Origin: Zea mays
Lineage: Eukaryota > Streptophyta > Magnoliopsida > Poales > Poaceae
Direction: 5' to 3'
DNA length: 64,000 nucleotides
Assembly: GCF_902167145.1 (NCBI RefSeq)
Contig: NC_050097.1
Span: 96,634,595-96,698,594, forward strand
Part shown: piece by piece, positions 1 to 8,361 of the stretch
How the letters are laid out: each line of letters begins with the position of its first letter
How positions within the stretch are numbered: position 1 is the stretch's first letter
The notes under the pieces: generated by a model
The model's database searches: none
Seen by the model: the letters and a program-made list of their open reading frames with translations, nothing else
Told to the model about the DNA's origin: nothing
Made by a program: the position numbers and the translations under genes

Positions 1-477
1 GACAATTCGTGAATATTGCAGAAGCATTTGGCATCCGGCTCTAGCCCTTGGCTCCTTATAGCCCAAATGAAGGTATATGTCAAATGTCTTCAGTACTTCG
101 ACTAACATCTTATGCAAGGGAAACCGAAGCCCAACCTTCATAAAAGTTTTGAATACCACCACTTTGTCTGCTTCAGGAAGAGGAACAATACTCACTCCTC
201 TATCCCTCACTATAGATATATCATAGAAATTTTTGCCCTTCATCGCTTCAATCTTCCCTTGCTTAAAAGTGGATTTTCTGGAAACAACATGACTTGGTCT
301 CCACGGCCGATCTTCGGTATCTTCGTTCTCACTCTCAACATCAAAACTCCCACTGTCGCTTGAACTCCTAGACAGCCTAGCTAACATCTCGTCAGTGATT
401 TTCTCAATGTTGGTTGTCTACATGGCTTCATAGAAACCAGCAAGCGAGGGGTGCATGCTCTTCTTCTCTTCGGCCAT
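1..477 (-). pseudogene. Tat-element antisense accessory protein, N-terminal part, broken
   Basis: The minus strand from the ATG at 477 reads an acidic N-terminus, then a DVESENEDTEDRPWRPSH block, then a GLRFPL motif followed by VEVLKTFDIYLH. The same order occurs in the plus-strand ORF at 63295, so this is the accessory ORF of the same retroelement family. The GLRFPL region resembles the 'putative gypsy type transposon' domain (Pfam PF04195), whose function is unknown. An in-frame TAG at 418-420 interrupts the frame after about 19 codons. The homolog reads through here, and a CAG to TAG change would explain it. The gene runs off the left edge of the window. It lies antisense to the element whose 3' LTR follows at 783. 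Confidence 0.7.
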
Positions 478-782
478 TTCAACGATGGTTACAACAAAAA
501 GCCGAAGCTCAACAAAAAGCCGAAGCTGAAAAAACAATTGCAGGCGCAAAGGTAGAAAGCTAAAATGACAAACACAGCACAAAGCTTGATAGCACGATAT
601 ATTTTCACCACAAACCCTTGTATATATACGCAAAGCACCACTGAGCAGTGGGGCCCGCAATGCAGAGTGTTTTGCTATTCTAGCGAAGAGAATGTGTTTT
701 TCGAACCTTCGGCTAAAGGCCTTCGTTCTTTTTGCAGTCCGAATTTGTTACAAAGAAATAAACTAATACTGCAAGGGGCTAT

Positions 783-1501
783 TGTTGGGGGCCTTCCTCT
801 TTTGAAGGTCCTTAAAAACATGACTAACCATTTGCTTTCAGCATATTACTGAGTATTATAGGAACATTCATCATCAGAAAAACTTTGGTACAACACAAGA
901 AGAGTGAAGCAAGCTTCGACTTACAAGCTTCATCACGGTGAAACGGGTAGACAACGTGGCTTCAGAATGATGAAAAGAAAGTACGACGAAGCACGATTCA
1001 TCAAGCAAGCTTCATCACGATGAAACAATGAGACGATGCAAGGAGAAAGTGTTGCTCAAGTTATTAAACACAAATGGCGATGTTACCCTTGTGACACTTT
1101 GAAAACTCTTTATGTAATCATTGAGGTTATAAATGTAATAATGTAAGAACCCTTATGCTTTCCTATAAATAGATGAACAGTACCCCCGTACTGTTCACGT
1201 TGGATTGTAATTGCTCTCACGTCAACACCTTCAAACAAGCCGAAGGTATAAATGTAATATAAATTCTGTTAATGTTCATATGTATATCATGAAATAAAGA
1301 TATGGATGGATAAATGAATAGCATATATTGTCTCTATGAACTCTTATTCTTGTGAATGATGAAGGTGTGTCCTTCATAACCTTCGTCCGAAGAATTTTAT
1401 ATCCGACAAGAGATAATGCTTTGAAGGACGAAGGTCCTTAATCTTTAACAATTATGTTGACTTGTTCTTGATTCACATTATTTGAGAACAAGTGACCAAC
1501 A
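783..1501 (+). mobile_element. 3' LTR of a Tat-lineage Ty3/gypsy element
   Basis: This 719-bp LTR starts TGTTGGGGGCC and ends GACCAACA. A polypurine-like GCAAGGGGCTAT abuts its left end, as expected upstream of a 3' LTR. Start and end match the LTR at 10749-11420, and its reverse complement resembles those at 57070 and 62307. It contains a TATA-like 'cctataaatagatgaacagta' region near 1163-1184, which probably marks the LTR promoter. Together with the accessory ORF to its left, it is the 3' end of an element in plus orientation. No target duplication can be tested because the other end lies outside the window. Confidence 0.8.
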
Positions 1502-2640
1502 ACACCTATTACGGCCCCTTCAAGTTTCCTTCCCCTAGAGACCAACGTCGTGGGAGACTCGTTGATTGCCACCAATTAATTCTTGAAGAGGAGCAAGTGT
1601 TGCTAGACAGGAATGTGGAGCGTGGCTACTAGTAGTAGGGAGGAAAAAGTAGAAGAAAAACTCCTACAACCCTAATATCCAATGGCTCAGATTGTCTGGC
1701 ACTCGAAAATACTCATCCGCTCTCCAAACAAGACAAATAGTCGATCGGAATCGTCTCGACGAGCTCTATGCATCTACATTGTCCGATCATCCATAGGCCA
1801 CACCATATTTGGATAACGAACATGGTTTGATTTTTGGAGTATTATATGTGGCTGGGCTAAGACGACCGCATGCAAAAACTATGTGACCCACATTCTTAAT
1901 GGTTGAGGCAATATGGCCCCGAGAATGCTGCGCTTGGGTGGTTGAGCGAAGTTTTTGTCCCCTCACCCTCAGAGTCAAGCACGACGGAGCTCAAGACAAA
2001 GAAGCCCGGGTCCTTGGTCCATTTGTGGTCGGAGGCTGGATGAGGCGAAACCTCTAGACCACTGCTTAAGAAGACTGTTTGCAAAGTATACATTTTTGCT
2101 GGTGGTCGTCTCAGGTTAGCCGCTTGCAAAATATGGCGTATTTTTATAGCCGATTGTCTTAACTTAGTTGCTTGCAATAGTTTTTTTATAACCAATTGCT
2201 TTTGTAGGTCCCGTTGCCCGAAAAAATGCAGTCGGTTGTCATATAAGCTCCGCTTAAAAAAACTGGATGCTTATAAAGACTGTTTTTCTACCGGTGCATC
2301 GTTAACACTTACAATTATAAAAAGAAATAGCAAACTAGCCAAAAATGATTGGAGGCCAAGGCTCCCAAAGTCATCCATGATCCATAACAAGTGTTTTCTT
2401 GTGCGGACTTGCCCTTGCTGGGTGTCTCTTCCTCCTTGCCATTTCATCAACAATTTATTGATGGAATTTCAGTTTCCTGATGATAAATAATTATGCAAAT
2501 GGCCATCGCCGAACTGTTTGTTTGCCAACAATAGAAACGAGGGAATAATGTTGCATTCAAAAGAAAGCATCATGTACATGGTATGATAATTACATCTTAA
2601 GGTTTCCAAGAGAAATATCTGGTCCCCTAATACACAGGGC
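1502..2640. other. Intergenic stretch, no gene recognised
   Basis: No ORF here has recognisable protein similarity. Between about 2070 and 2260 short related words recur (gccgcttgc, gccgattgtc, gttgcttgc, ccaattgc, gtcggttgtc). Such diverged subterminal repeats are reminiscent of CACTA-type DNA transposons. No CACTA terminus was found, so this remains a weak suggestion. Confidence 0.3.
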
Positions 2641-2799
2641 AAACTACTCTATGAAAAGGGGCAGATATGAAAAAAACAACTCTGGTGAGTGTGCAGAGGC
2701 ACGGTCACACACGTCTTCATTTTGGTTGGCGTCCATGGCCTCCATGTATCGTTTGAATCAAAAAAGAAGAATGGACCGGGATGCAGGCGGCGCGCTTGA

Positions 2800-3003
2800 T
2801 CAGCAGCAGTGCGTGCGCGGGTTGGACCCCGATTTAGCACCAAGCAACAACTGCGTGAGCATCCCGACGCCGCTCTCTAGCCAGCTGTCGGTGCCGGCGT
2901 CCCCCTCCGCCAGAGGCCTGGCCGCAGCGGCGAGGACACTCAAAACTTGCACCAAGAAGATGACTAGCAACACCACCTTGGCAGTCTTCATCGTCGTCGC
3001 CAT
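2800..3003 (-). CDS. Small secreted peptide precursor, SGSNPxxHCC type (copy A)
   Basis: The 67-residue product has a hydrophobic N-terminal signal segment (about residues 9-26, VVLLVIFLVQVLSVLAAAA) followed by ARPL, an acidic spacer, and the C-terminus GAKSGSNPRTHCC. Its closest relative in the window is the gene at 8172 on the other strand. The shared parts are the signal peptide style, ARPL, and KxSGSNPxxHCC at the very end. This is the layout of plant signalling-peptide precursors, which have a signal, a variable prodomain and a conserved C-terminal active peptide. ARPL after the signal recalls PIP/PIPL-type precursors, but the PIP core (SGPSxxGxGH) is absent and I cannot assign a family. 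The ATG at 3003 was chosen because it directly precedes the signal segment and lies about 200 bp downstream of a TATA box. The frame stays open to 3240, but that part lies largely upstream of the expected transcript start. Confidence 0.7.
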   Translation of the reverse strand: MATTMKTAKVVLLVIFLVQVLSVLAAAARPLAEGDAGTDSWLESGVGMLTQLLLGAKSGSNPRTHCC

Positions 3004-3199
3004 TATTGTTGTTGATGCAGTGATTAGTGATGGATGCGTCTGAACTCTGAAGTCGAACGCAGCACGAAGGCGTGTTCTGGGTAGAGTCAAAAAACGAGCA
3101 GGCAGCTGGGCGAGCTTGCTTGGGAGGTGGGAGTTCCCCGGTTTCTCTCTCCTTGTGCTTACCGAAACGATGCCTACGGGAGCCTGGAAGTGGAGCTCG

Positions 3200-3208
3200 T
3201 TTATATAG
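3200..3208 (-). promoter_or_regulatory. TATA box of peptide gene A
   Basis: The minus strand reads CTATATAAA. It lies about 200 bp upstream of the ATG at 3003, giving an expected transcript start near 3175 and a 5' leader of about 170 bases. The paralog at 8172 has the same spacing between its TATA box and its ATG. Confidence 0.55.
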
Positions 3209-3211
3209 CGT

Positions 3212-3810
3212 CGAGCCGTCGACGCCGTCAGTTCAGACACGTAAGCTATGCCGGTCGGTCAGTACAGTGCGCGCGCGGTCGCATGCATGGTTTGAATCTC
3301 GCGCGTGTTGTTGCTTGGAGCGCCAGTATTATTAAAGGACGGCTGGTTCAAACGCGAGGACGAAAAGGAGAAACCATGCGCGACTCGTTCCATGTGTGCT
3401 GCGGGCTGCGGCGCGCGGGAGCCCGCTTGCCCCCGGTCTCCCACGCGGGGTTACGATCTGAACTGCGTGTCGCCGCCTGGCCTGCCTGATGGGCGCCCGA
3501 GTCCTGGAAACGTTCGCGCTTTGTTCGACGACCGGAGCAAAAGCTAGTCCGGCCCGGAACGTGCATCGGCGCGACGGAAAGCAGCGTGCTTTTGAATCTT
3601 TGTTTAAGATTTGATTCAGCAGGTCAAACAAGAAGAATTTGACCATGTAGTACGTACAATGTTTGGTTGCGCTGCGCGTTCAAAGAGAATGTGAAACGGG
3701 CTGCGCACATACATACTCTCTCTCTCTCTGACTCTCTCTCTGTGCGCATGTCGTCCACGGTTGATGACGTACGCATACGGGGACGAAGAAACTACCCGTC
3801 AACCACTGCG
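3212..3810. other. Upstream region of peptide gene A, with CT microsatellite
   Basis: This stretch is GC- and CpG-rich from about 3240 to 3590 and holds several overlapping open frames on both strands without recognisable similarity. They are best explained by base composition. A CT-rich microsatellite lies at about 3715-3741. The region is the shared spacer between the divergent peptide genes and may contain regulatory DNA. Confidence 0.4.
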
Positions 3811-3812
3811 CA

Positions 3813-4011
3813 CTACGTACTATTGCTGCTATTGGACTTCATACTACTTACTATAGGAGTATATAAGTACTTGGCCAAGCCTTGTTGCTTTTAGATGGCT
3901 GAAATTTCATCGTTTGACCCCGAACCCACAATTGCCATTCTAATTCAGACAAACACTAGCTTCCCTGTCTCATCTCAATTTCTCAATTTCCGACCGCGCA
4001 CCAGACTTCTC
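3813..4011. repeat. Left copy of 200-bp duplication flanking the UGT-carrying retroelement
   Basis: This 199-bp stretch (starts CTACGTACTATTG, ends CCAGACTTCTC) abuts the left LTR and is repeated directly after the right LTR at 7208-7414. The copies differ by two substitutions (C/T in TTGGCCAAG, C/T in ATTGCCATT) and an 8-bp insertion in the right copy. It contains a TATA-like GAGTATATAAGTAC that recurs in the right copy. Confidence 0.9.
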
Positions 4012-4337
4012 TGTTAGCTATCCTAATAGATCACTAATAGAATAGCAGGAGTGGAGAGATACAGACAGACAACACAGAGAAGATGAATAGAGGTGAAGAA
4101 CAGGGAGACGATAGTAGATAGTAGAATTCAGATTCTGGTTCATTTCATGCCCCTTCTCTGCCCTAAGTTTGGCTTATATATTATACTCCGGCACACAGGC
4201 CGGCCTAGCAACTATTTAGCCCATTCTGGCCTATAAACCTTGGTGCTTGGCCTGCGAGTCTTGTAGCTTCATTATCTGCTGCATCTCCTCGAACATGCTC
4301 TGCCTGACCTCCAGTGACTGATGAAGGGATACTGACA
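4012..4337 (-). repeat. 3' LTR of the gene-capturing element
   Basis: This 326-bp LTR is a direct copy of 6882-7207. On the element strand it carries a TATATAA box near 4177, the likely LTR promoter. Next to it, at 4338-4348, the element strand reads GGAGGAGGGAA, a clear polypurine tract used to prime plus-strand DNA synthesis. Confidence 0.9.
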
Positions 4338-4880
4338 TTCCCTCCTCCATGAGAACCAGCTTGCCCCCAAGCTGGAGCCTGAGGAAAGGTGTGCTTGAGT
4401 GCTTCCAAGTCTTCCCATGTTGCCAACGAGGAAGGTTGGGACGACCAGATGCCGCTCCAATATCTGTTCATGAATGTGCCAAGCAGAGTCAGTGGCAGGC
4501 AGCAACGGAGATACCAGGACGTTAGCACACCCACGACCTTCAGATCTCCAACAGCAAATTCACACTCAGTGCGGTGCTTATCATCCATAGACTTCATCTG
4601 TTGCTTGGCGCGCAAAAGATGTTGCTGTAACAGTTTGGTCATAACCAGTTTGTCTTGCAAGAATGCATTTAGGCCAGCTGAGGGACCATCACATGAAGTA
4701 ATACAGAAATGGCGAGGTGCATAACCATATAAGTCCTCAAAAGGAGATCGACCGGTAGTAGAATGGAACGAGCTATTATACCAAAACTCGGCCGACGGAA
4801 GCCAGTCAGACCACCTGCTTGGACAAGCATGTACATAGCATCGACGGAAGCCACGCTGAATGCACTTGGATTTGTTAAGA
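4338..4880 (-). pseudogene. Integrase C-terminal fragment, gypsy type
   Basis: The minus-strand frame reads RRCYVHACPSRWSDWLPSAEFWYNSS and then RSPFEDLYGYAPRHF. This is the conserved region downstream of the integrase catalytic core in plant chromovirus-type gypsy elements. The HHCC zinc finger and the catalytic D, D and E residues are missing. Toward the 3' end the frame reads ATWEDLEALKHTFPQAPAWGQA and GGGNV, a typical end of the polyprotein, with a deletion before it. The piece ends at the polypurine tract and LTR. Confidence 0.75.
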
Positions 4881-5205
4881 CCCCGAAGGTTTGGCTTGTC
4901 CCATTGGAGTAGCACCAAGGAAAGGATAATCACCAGCCATCCTGTCTTCGTGACAAAAGACAGACTAGCTTGTTGCATCTGCAAGTCCCCCAAGCCATGA
5001 ATAAACAAATTCAGTAAGCAACACTAATCACCACCTGGATCCCACAAGAACCTTTGCTGGACAGCTATACTGATATTCAGTTGAATTACCAAAAATGGCA
5101 AAAATAGAACCCCAACTATCTGACCATGGATTCCAAGTGTGAAGCTTGTCAGGCAAGACCAAAAAACAGGAGCATATATCATCACAACAGCACCACCCAT
5201 GTTAC
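4881..5205 (-). other. Segment of unresolved origin between UGT and integrase pieces
   Basis: This stretch links the captured glucosyltransferase exon to the integrase tail. The minus-strand frame is open in two parts that contain hydrophobic runs (GVLFLPFLVIQLNI; GWLVIILSLVLLQW). I do not recognise a family. It may be intronic or 3' sequence of the captured gene, or a piece of a second gene. Confidence 0.35.
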
Positions 5206-5882
5206 TGGCAATCAAAACATTTTCAATTGGCTTCATCACAGCGACAGACAATCCAATACCAAGCACGTCCATGATGAGCTGCTCGTTGATAAATTGTTCG
5301 GCGAAAAAGGGCCAGGCAGCCATGGGCAGACCGGCTGCAACAACCTCCAGAGTGGAGCCCCATCCACAGAGCGCCATGAAGCCGTCACTGGCAGGATGGG
5401 CCAGGATGGCCACATGTAGCGCCCAACCGCGCACCACCAGGCACTTGCTTCCTGCGACATCGTCTGCAACAGTGTTCTCGTGTAGCAAATCCTTGATGTT
5501 GTTGGGCAGGGAGTCAGCGTCCTTGATGAGCCAGAGCACAGGCGAGGGGCATGAGGCAAACGCCATGCCGAGCTGCCTGAGCTGAATGGGTGGCATGCAT
5601 TTGGCACTGCCGAAGCTCACGTACACCACAGACTTGGGCGCCTTGGCATCCAGCCACGCCATGCATCGCCTCGTGTCACACGACATGGATTGAGGGTAGA
5701 GACTTGGTGAGCGGCATAGCAAGACAGACCCAACGACGATCACCTTTTCGCCCGTCACCTCCGCGAGAAGTGCCATCGAGCCGCTTTCCAGCTCCTCGAA
5801 CGGGTTCACCACTAGATCGTCGGCTCTTGCGCTCTTGGACATTTGGTCGAGCACCTTGAACGCGCTCGAGTCCAAGGACATC
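5206..5882 (-). pseudogene. Captured family-1 UDP-glucosyltransferase fragment (UGT73-like)
   Basis: The minus-strand ORF begins in the middle of a plant UDP-glycosyltransferase (NPFEELESG, residues 25-33) and runs through WLDAKAPKSVVYVSFGS to the PSPG sugar-donor box (GWALHVAILAHP ... CGWGSTLE ... FFAEQFINE). It covers about 225 residues of the C-terminal half. The acceptor-binding N-terminal half and its catalytic His are absent. The PSPG box is degraded: WAPQ has become WALH, and THCGWNS has become ALCGWGS, losing the conserved His and Asn. The fragment is intron-free. Its start codon overlaps the gag stop (TGATG at 5884-5880), so translation might be coupled, but the product could not be an active glycosyltransferase. 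UGT73 relatedness is judged from the GLVIRGWAPQ-like context only. Confidence 0.85.
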
Positions 5883-6822
5883 ACCCCGCAGCGTCGTCGT
5901 GGATGGGAGGCGGAGGACTTGCCTCTTCGCGGTACAGCTCGTCGACGACGGGAAGAGGAGGCGGTGGACTCATCGCGACGCGGTACTGCTTGTCCACCAC
6001 CTCAGCTTGCAGCTGCGGCATCGTGAGGGAGGGTGGCAGCAGGTTCCCCGCGATGAGTAGGGAAGGGGACGGAGAGGACTGGATGAGCCTCGCGGGATCC
6101 CCCGCGTCCGCGGCTGCTTCCATCGTGGCCATGGCCTCCTCGGCAGAGGAATCCTGGGCGGCCACGGGGTTGAGGACGAAGAGATGGTCGTGGCTGTGAC
6201 GCGCGAATGTGTTGAGGAGGTCTGAGTGGATGCTGTTGGGCAGCGCGTCCAGCGCCGCGCAGTACTGCTCGCCATCATCGAAGAACCCTCCCCAGTTGTC
6301 GGCGATGACCGAGGCTGGGATGGACGGCGCGCTGGCGGACGCGTCGAAGCACGCCGCCGATCCGTGTGCTCCGAACAAGCCCGGCCTGGCTAAGTCGTCG
6401 ACACACACGTCTTGGTTCCATAGAATCCCCATCTTGGACACTTCGGTGCTGATGAAATCCACCGACGCGTGGAGCCCCTCGATCGATGAATCCACGCGAG
6501 GACACCACAGATCGAGGGCGTGCACTGAGGATTCGAGCGCCGACACGCGGGGGTCCAGCTCGGCTTCGATCTGGAGAAGGTTGGAGTCGGTGGCGGCGTC
6601 AGCTGCTGTGAGGTGCGCTTCCACGTCGGAGTGAAGAGCAGAGGAGAAATCGGACATGGCGCGAGTCGAATCGGCGGAACGCGATTCGATCGCTCCAACA
6701 CGGGATTCCCATTTGGTCACCCACTTGGAGTCGAGACGCTTGTCTAACTCCGAGAGGAGGGCGCGCGTCTGAAGCTCCAACGCTTGAATGAGCTGAGTAT
6801 GGACCGGTGAAGAAGACGCCAT
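5881..6822 (-). CDS. gag-like N-terminal ORF of the gene-capturing element
   Basis: The ORF encodes 313 residues with no internal stop. It starts 60 bp downstream of the primer binding site, where gag is expected. Residues 1-130 are rich in heptad-like patterns (ALELQTRALLSELDKRLDSK) and are probably coiled coil. The C-terminal part is rich in Pro, Ser and Ala. No Retrotrans_gag capsid domain or CCHC zinc knuckle is seen, because the sequence runs directly into the captured UGT piece. Intactness may only reflect the young age of the element. Whether the protein is made or packages RNA is unknown. Confidence 0.6.
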   Translation of the reverse strand: MASSSPVHTQLIQALELQTRALLSELDKRLDSKWVTKWESRVGAIESRSADSTRAMSDFSSALHSDVEAHLTAADAATDSNLLQIEAELDPRVSALESSVHALDLWCPRVDSSIEGLHASVDFISTEVSKMGILWNQDVCVDDLARPGLFGAHGSAACFDASASAPSIPASVIADNWGGFFDDGEQYCAALDALPNSIHSDLLNTFARHSHDHLFVLNPVAAQDSSAEEAMATMEAAADAGDPARLIQSSPSPSLLIAGNLLPPSLTMPQLQAEVVDKQYRVAMSPPPPLPVVDELYREEASPPPPIHDDAAG

Positions 6823-6867
6823 GGATGTTTTCCGGTCGAGGAACGATGGAATTCGAGGATCGGTGGA

Positions 6868-6881
6868 TATCTGATACCAAT
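6868..6881 (-). promoter_or_regulatory. Primer binding site, initiator Met tRNA type
   Basis: Immediately inside the 5' LTR the element strand reads TTGGTATCAGA. TGGTATCAGA complements the 3' end of plant initiator methionine tRNA, the usual primer for many plant LTR elements. This fixes the element's orientation. Confidence 0.8.
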
Positions 6882-7207
6882 TGTTAGCTATCCTAATAGA
6901 TCACTAATAGAATAGCAGGAGTGGAGAGATACAGACAGACAACACAGAGAAGATGAATAGAGGTGAAGAACAGGGAGACGATAGTAGATAGTAGAATTCA
7001 GAGTCTGGTTCATTTCATGCCCCTTCTCTACCCTAAGTTTGGCTTATATATTATATTCCGGCACACAGGCCGGCCTAGCAACTATTTAGCCCATTCTGGC
7101 CTATAAACCTTGGTGCTTGGCCTGCGAGTCTTGTAGCTTCATTATCTGCTGCATCTCCTCGAACATGCTCTGCCTGACCTCCAGTGACTGATGAAGGGAT
7201 ACTGACA
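6882..7207 (-). repeat. 5' LTR of the gene-capturing element
   Basis: This 326-bp LTR differs from the copy at 4012-4337 at three positions (AGAGTCTGG/AGATTCTGG, CTACCC/CTGCCC, ATATTCC/ATACTCC in plus-strand reading). Its right end, ACTGACA, shares the dinucleotide CA with the start of the flanking duplicated segment. Confidence 0.9.
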
Positions 7208-7414
7208 CTACGTACTATTGCTGCTATTGGACTTCATACTACTTACTATAGGAGTATATAAGTACTTGGTCAAGCCTTGTTGCTTTTAGATGGCTGAAAT
7301 TTCATCGTTTGACCCCGAACCCACAATTGCTATTCTAAATTTCTAATTCAGACAAACACTAGCTTCCCTGTCTCATCTCAATTTCTCAATTTCCGACCGC
7401 GCACCAGACTTCTC
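7208..7414. repeat. Right copy of the 200-bp flanking duplication
   Basis: This is the direct repeat of 3813-4011, with two substitutions and an 8-bp insertion (ATTTCTAA, itself a near-tandem of the adjacent word). It starts exactly at the end of the right LTR and stops at the same base as the left copy. Confidence 0.9.
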
Positions 7415-7940
7415 ATAGCTTGAATCCTCGGTAGCAGTAGTTTCCATGAAGCATCATGCATTTGCGTGCGCATGAGGAAGATTTGACTTGAGCAGAGCAG
7501 CTTACTACCTCTTTAGCAATTTACAAATCATTAAAAAATTTCATGGAAAAGTTAAAACAACTTAAATTTGACTAAATTTTACAATAAAATAATAATAATA
7601 ATCACTAAATAATTATCATTAGATTTTTATGAATTAAATTCTTATTTCAATGTTTATTTGATATCATAATTTTTATATAATTCTGATTAAACTTGAGATG
7701 ATTTTTTATATAATTCTGATTCAATTTGAGGTATTTCAACTTTCTAATACAGTTTAGCTGCCTGCTAAGGTCAAAAGGTTAGAACCTGTCCACCGAAAAG
7801 TACGAGGGCGAGACTGGAAAACAACGACCGTTTCTAACACACGGCAGCGAGGAGGTACACCGTACACGTACACGTACGCGCATATGCACCAGTCAAGGGC
7901 CCAAGTGCGACGAGGCTCACGCCCCCTGCACCAAACCCTT
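7415..7940. other. AT-rich upstream region of peptide gene B
   Basis: The stretch is strongly AT-rich from about 7510 to 7750, with repeated words such as TTTTTATATAATTCTGATT. No protein similarity is seen. It leads into the promoter of the peptide gene at 8172. Confidence 0.4.
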
Positions 7941-7943
7941 CAC

Positions 7944-7953
7944 CTATATATAA
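7944..7953 (+). promoter_or_regulatory. TATA box of peptide gene B
   Basis: The sequence CTATATATAA lies about 225 bp upstream of the ATG at 8172. It predicts a transcript start near 7975 and excludes the in-frame ATG at 7884 as the real start. Confidence 0.6.
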
Positions 7954-8171
7954 GCACGGCACCGCGGCATGCAACAAACGCATCCAACAACTCTTCCAAG
8001 GCCAAGCTCCAACAAGAACCTGAACGAACAACGAGGCATCCAGCATCCGTCGCAACTCGCAAGCAGCAACTGTACCCTAGGCATCTCTGCCTTGGTGTCT
8101 CTCCCTTCTCCGGCTTGCGGCCGCTTGGATCACGTCATCCCTACGTGTCTGCACTCTGCACGACGACATTA

Positions 8172-8351
8172 ATGGCGGCCTTGAGGATGGCGCAGGTGCT
8201 GCTGCTGCTCGTCTTCTTGATCCAAATCATCAACGTCCTCACCCTCCATGCGAGGCCGTTGAAGGGCCAAGGGGGTATCGAGATGGTAGTGGACATGTTC
8301 GGCGACAAGAAGCAGTCGGGATCCAACCCTCCCTCGCACTGCTGCAATTAG
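8172..8351 (+). CDS. Small secreted peptide precursor, SGSNPxxHCC type (copy B)
   Basis: The 59-residue product has a signal peptide (residues 6-26, with the core VLLLLVFLIQIINVLTL), then HARPL, a short spacer, and the C-terminus KKQSGSNPPSHCCN. It is a paralog of the minus-strand gene at 2800-3003, with about 5.2 kb between the two divergent starts. The two neighbouring cysteines at the end and the SGSNP core are the shared mature-peptide candidate. The start at 8172 gives a signal peptide at the N-terminus. An upstream ORF (7969-8172) ends in TAATG, overlapping this start by one base. An AATAAA at 8642-8647 is a plausible polyadenylation signal. It is a probable secreted signalling peptide; the receptor, processing and family are unknown. 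Confidence 0.75.
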   Translation: MAALRMAQVLLLLVFLIQIINVLTLHARPLKGQGGIEMVVDMFGDKKQSGSNPPSHCCN

Positions 8352-8361
8352 TAGTAGCAGC

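Larger units (their letters stand above)
4012..7207 (-). mobile_element. Gene-capturing non-autonomous Ty3/gypsy LTR retrotransposon
   Basis: The element reads on the minus strand: 5' LTR (7207-6882), primer binding site, gag N-terminal ORF, captured UDP-glucosyltransferase fragment, a segment of unknown origin, integrase tail, polypurine tract, 3' LTR (4337-4012). Both LTRs are 326 bp, start TGTCAG and end CTAACA on the element strand, and differ at three positions (about 0.9%), so the insertion is young. Protease, reverse transcriptase, RNase H and the integrase core are absent, so movement must have depended on enzymes from a related element. Instead of a 5-bp target duplication, a 199-207 bp direct duplication flanks it. 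The layout recalls maize Bs1, a retroelement known to have transduced host gene pieces, but the captured gene differs. Confidence 0.88.

Noticed and set aside
2800..3240. 146-residue protein for peptide gene A
   Set aside because: The upstream ATG lies at or before the TATA box (3200-3208), and the extension would bury the signal peptide.
3127..3646. Overlapping ORFs upstream of peptide gene A
   Set aside because: They are explained by high GC content and occur in all frames on both strands.
5024..5884. Functional UDP-glucosyltransferase gene
   Set aside because: The N-terminal half is missing, the PSPG box has lost key residues, and the fragment sits inside a retroelement.
7884..8351. 155-residue protein starting at 7884 for peptide gene B
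   Set aside because: That ATG lies upstream of the TATA box at 7944, and the extension hides the signal peptide.
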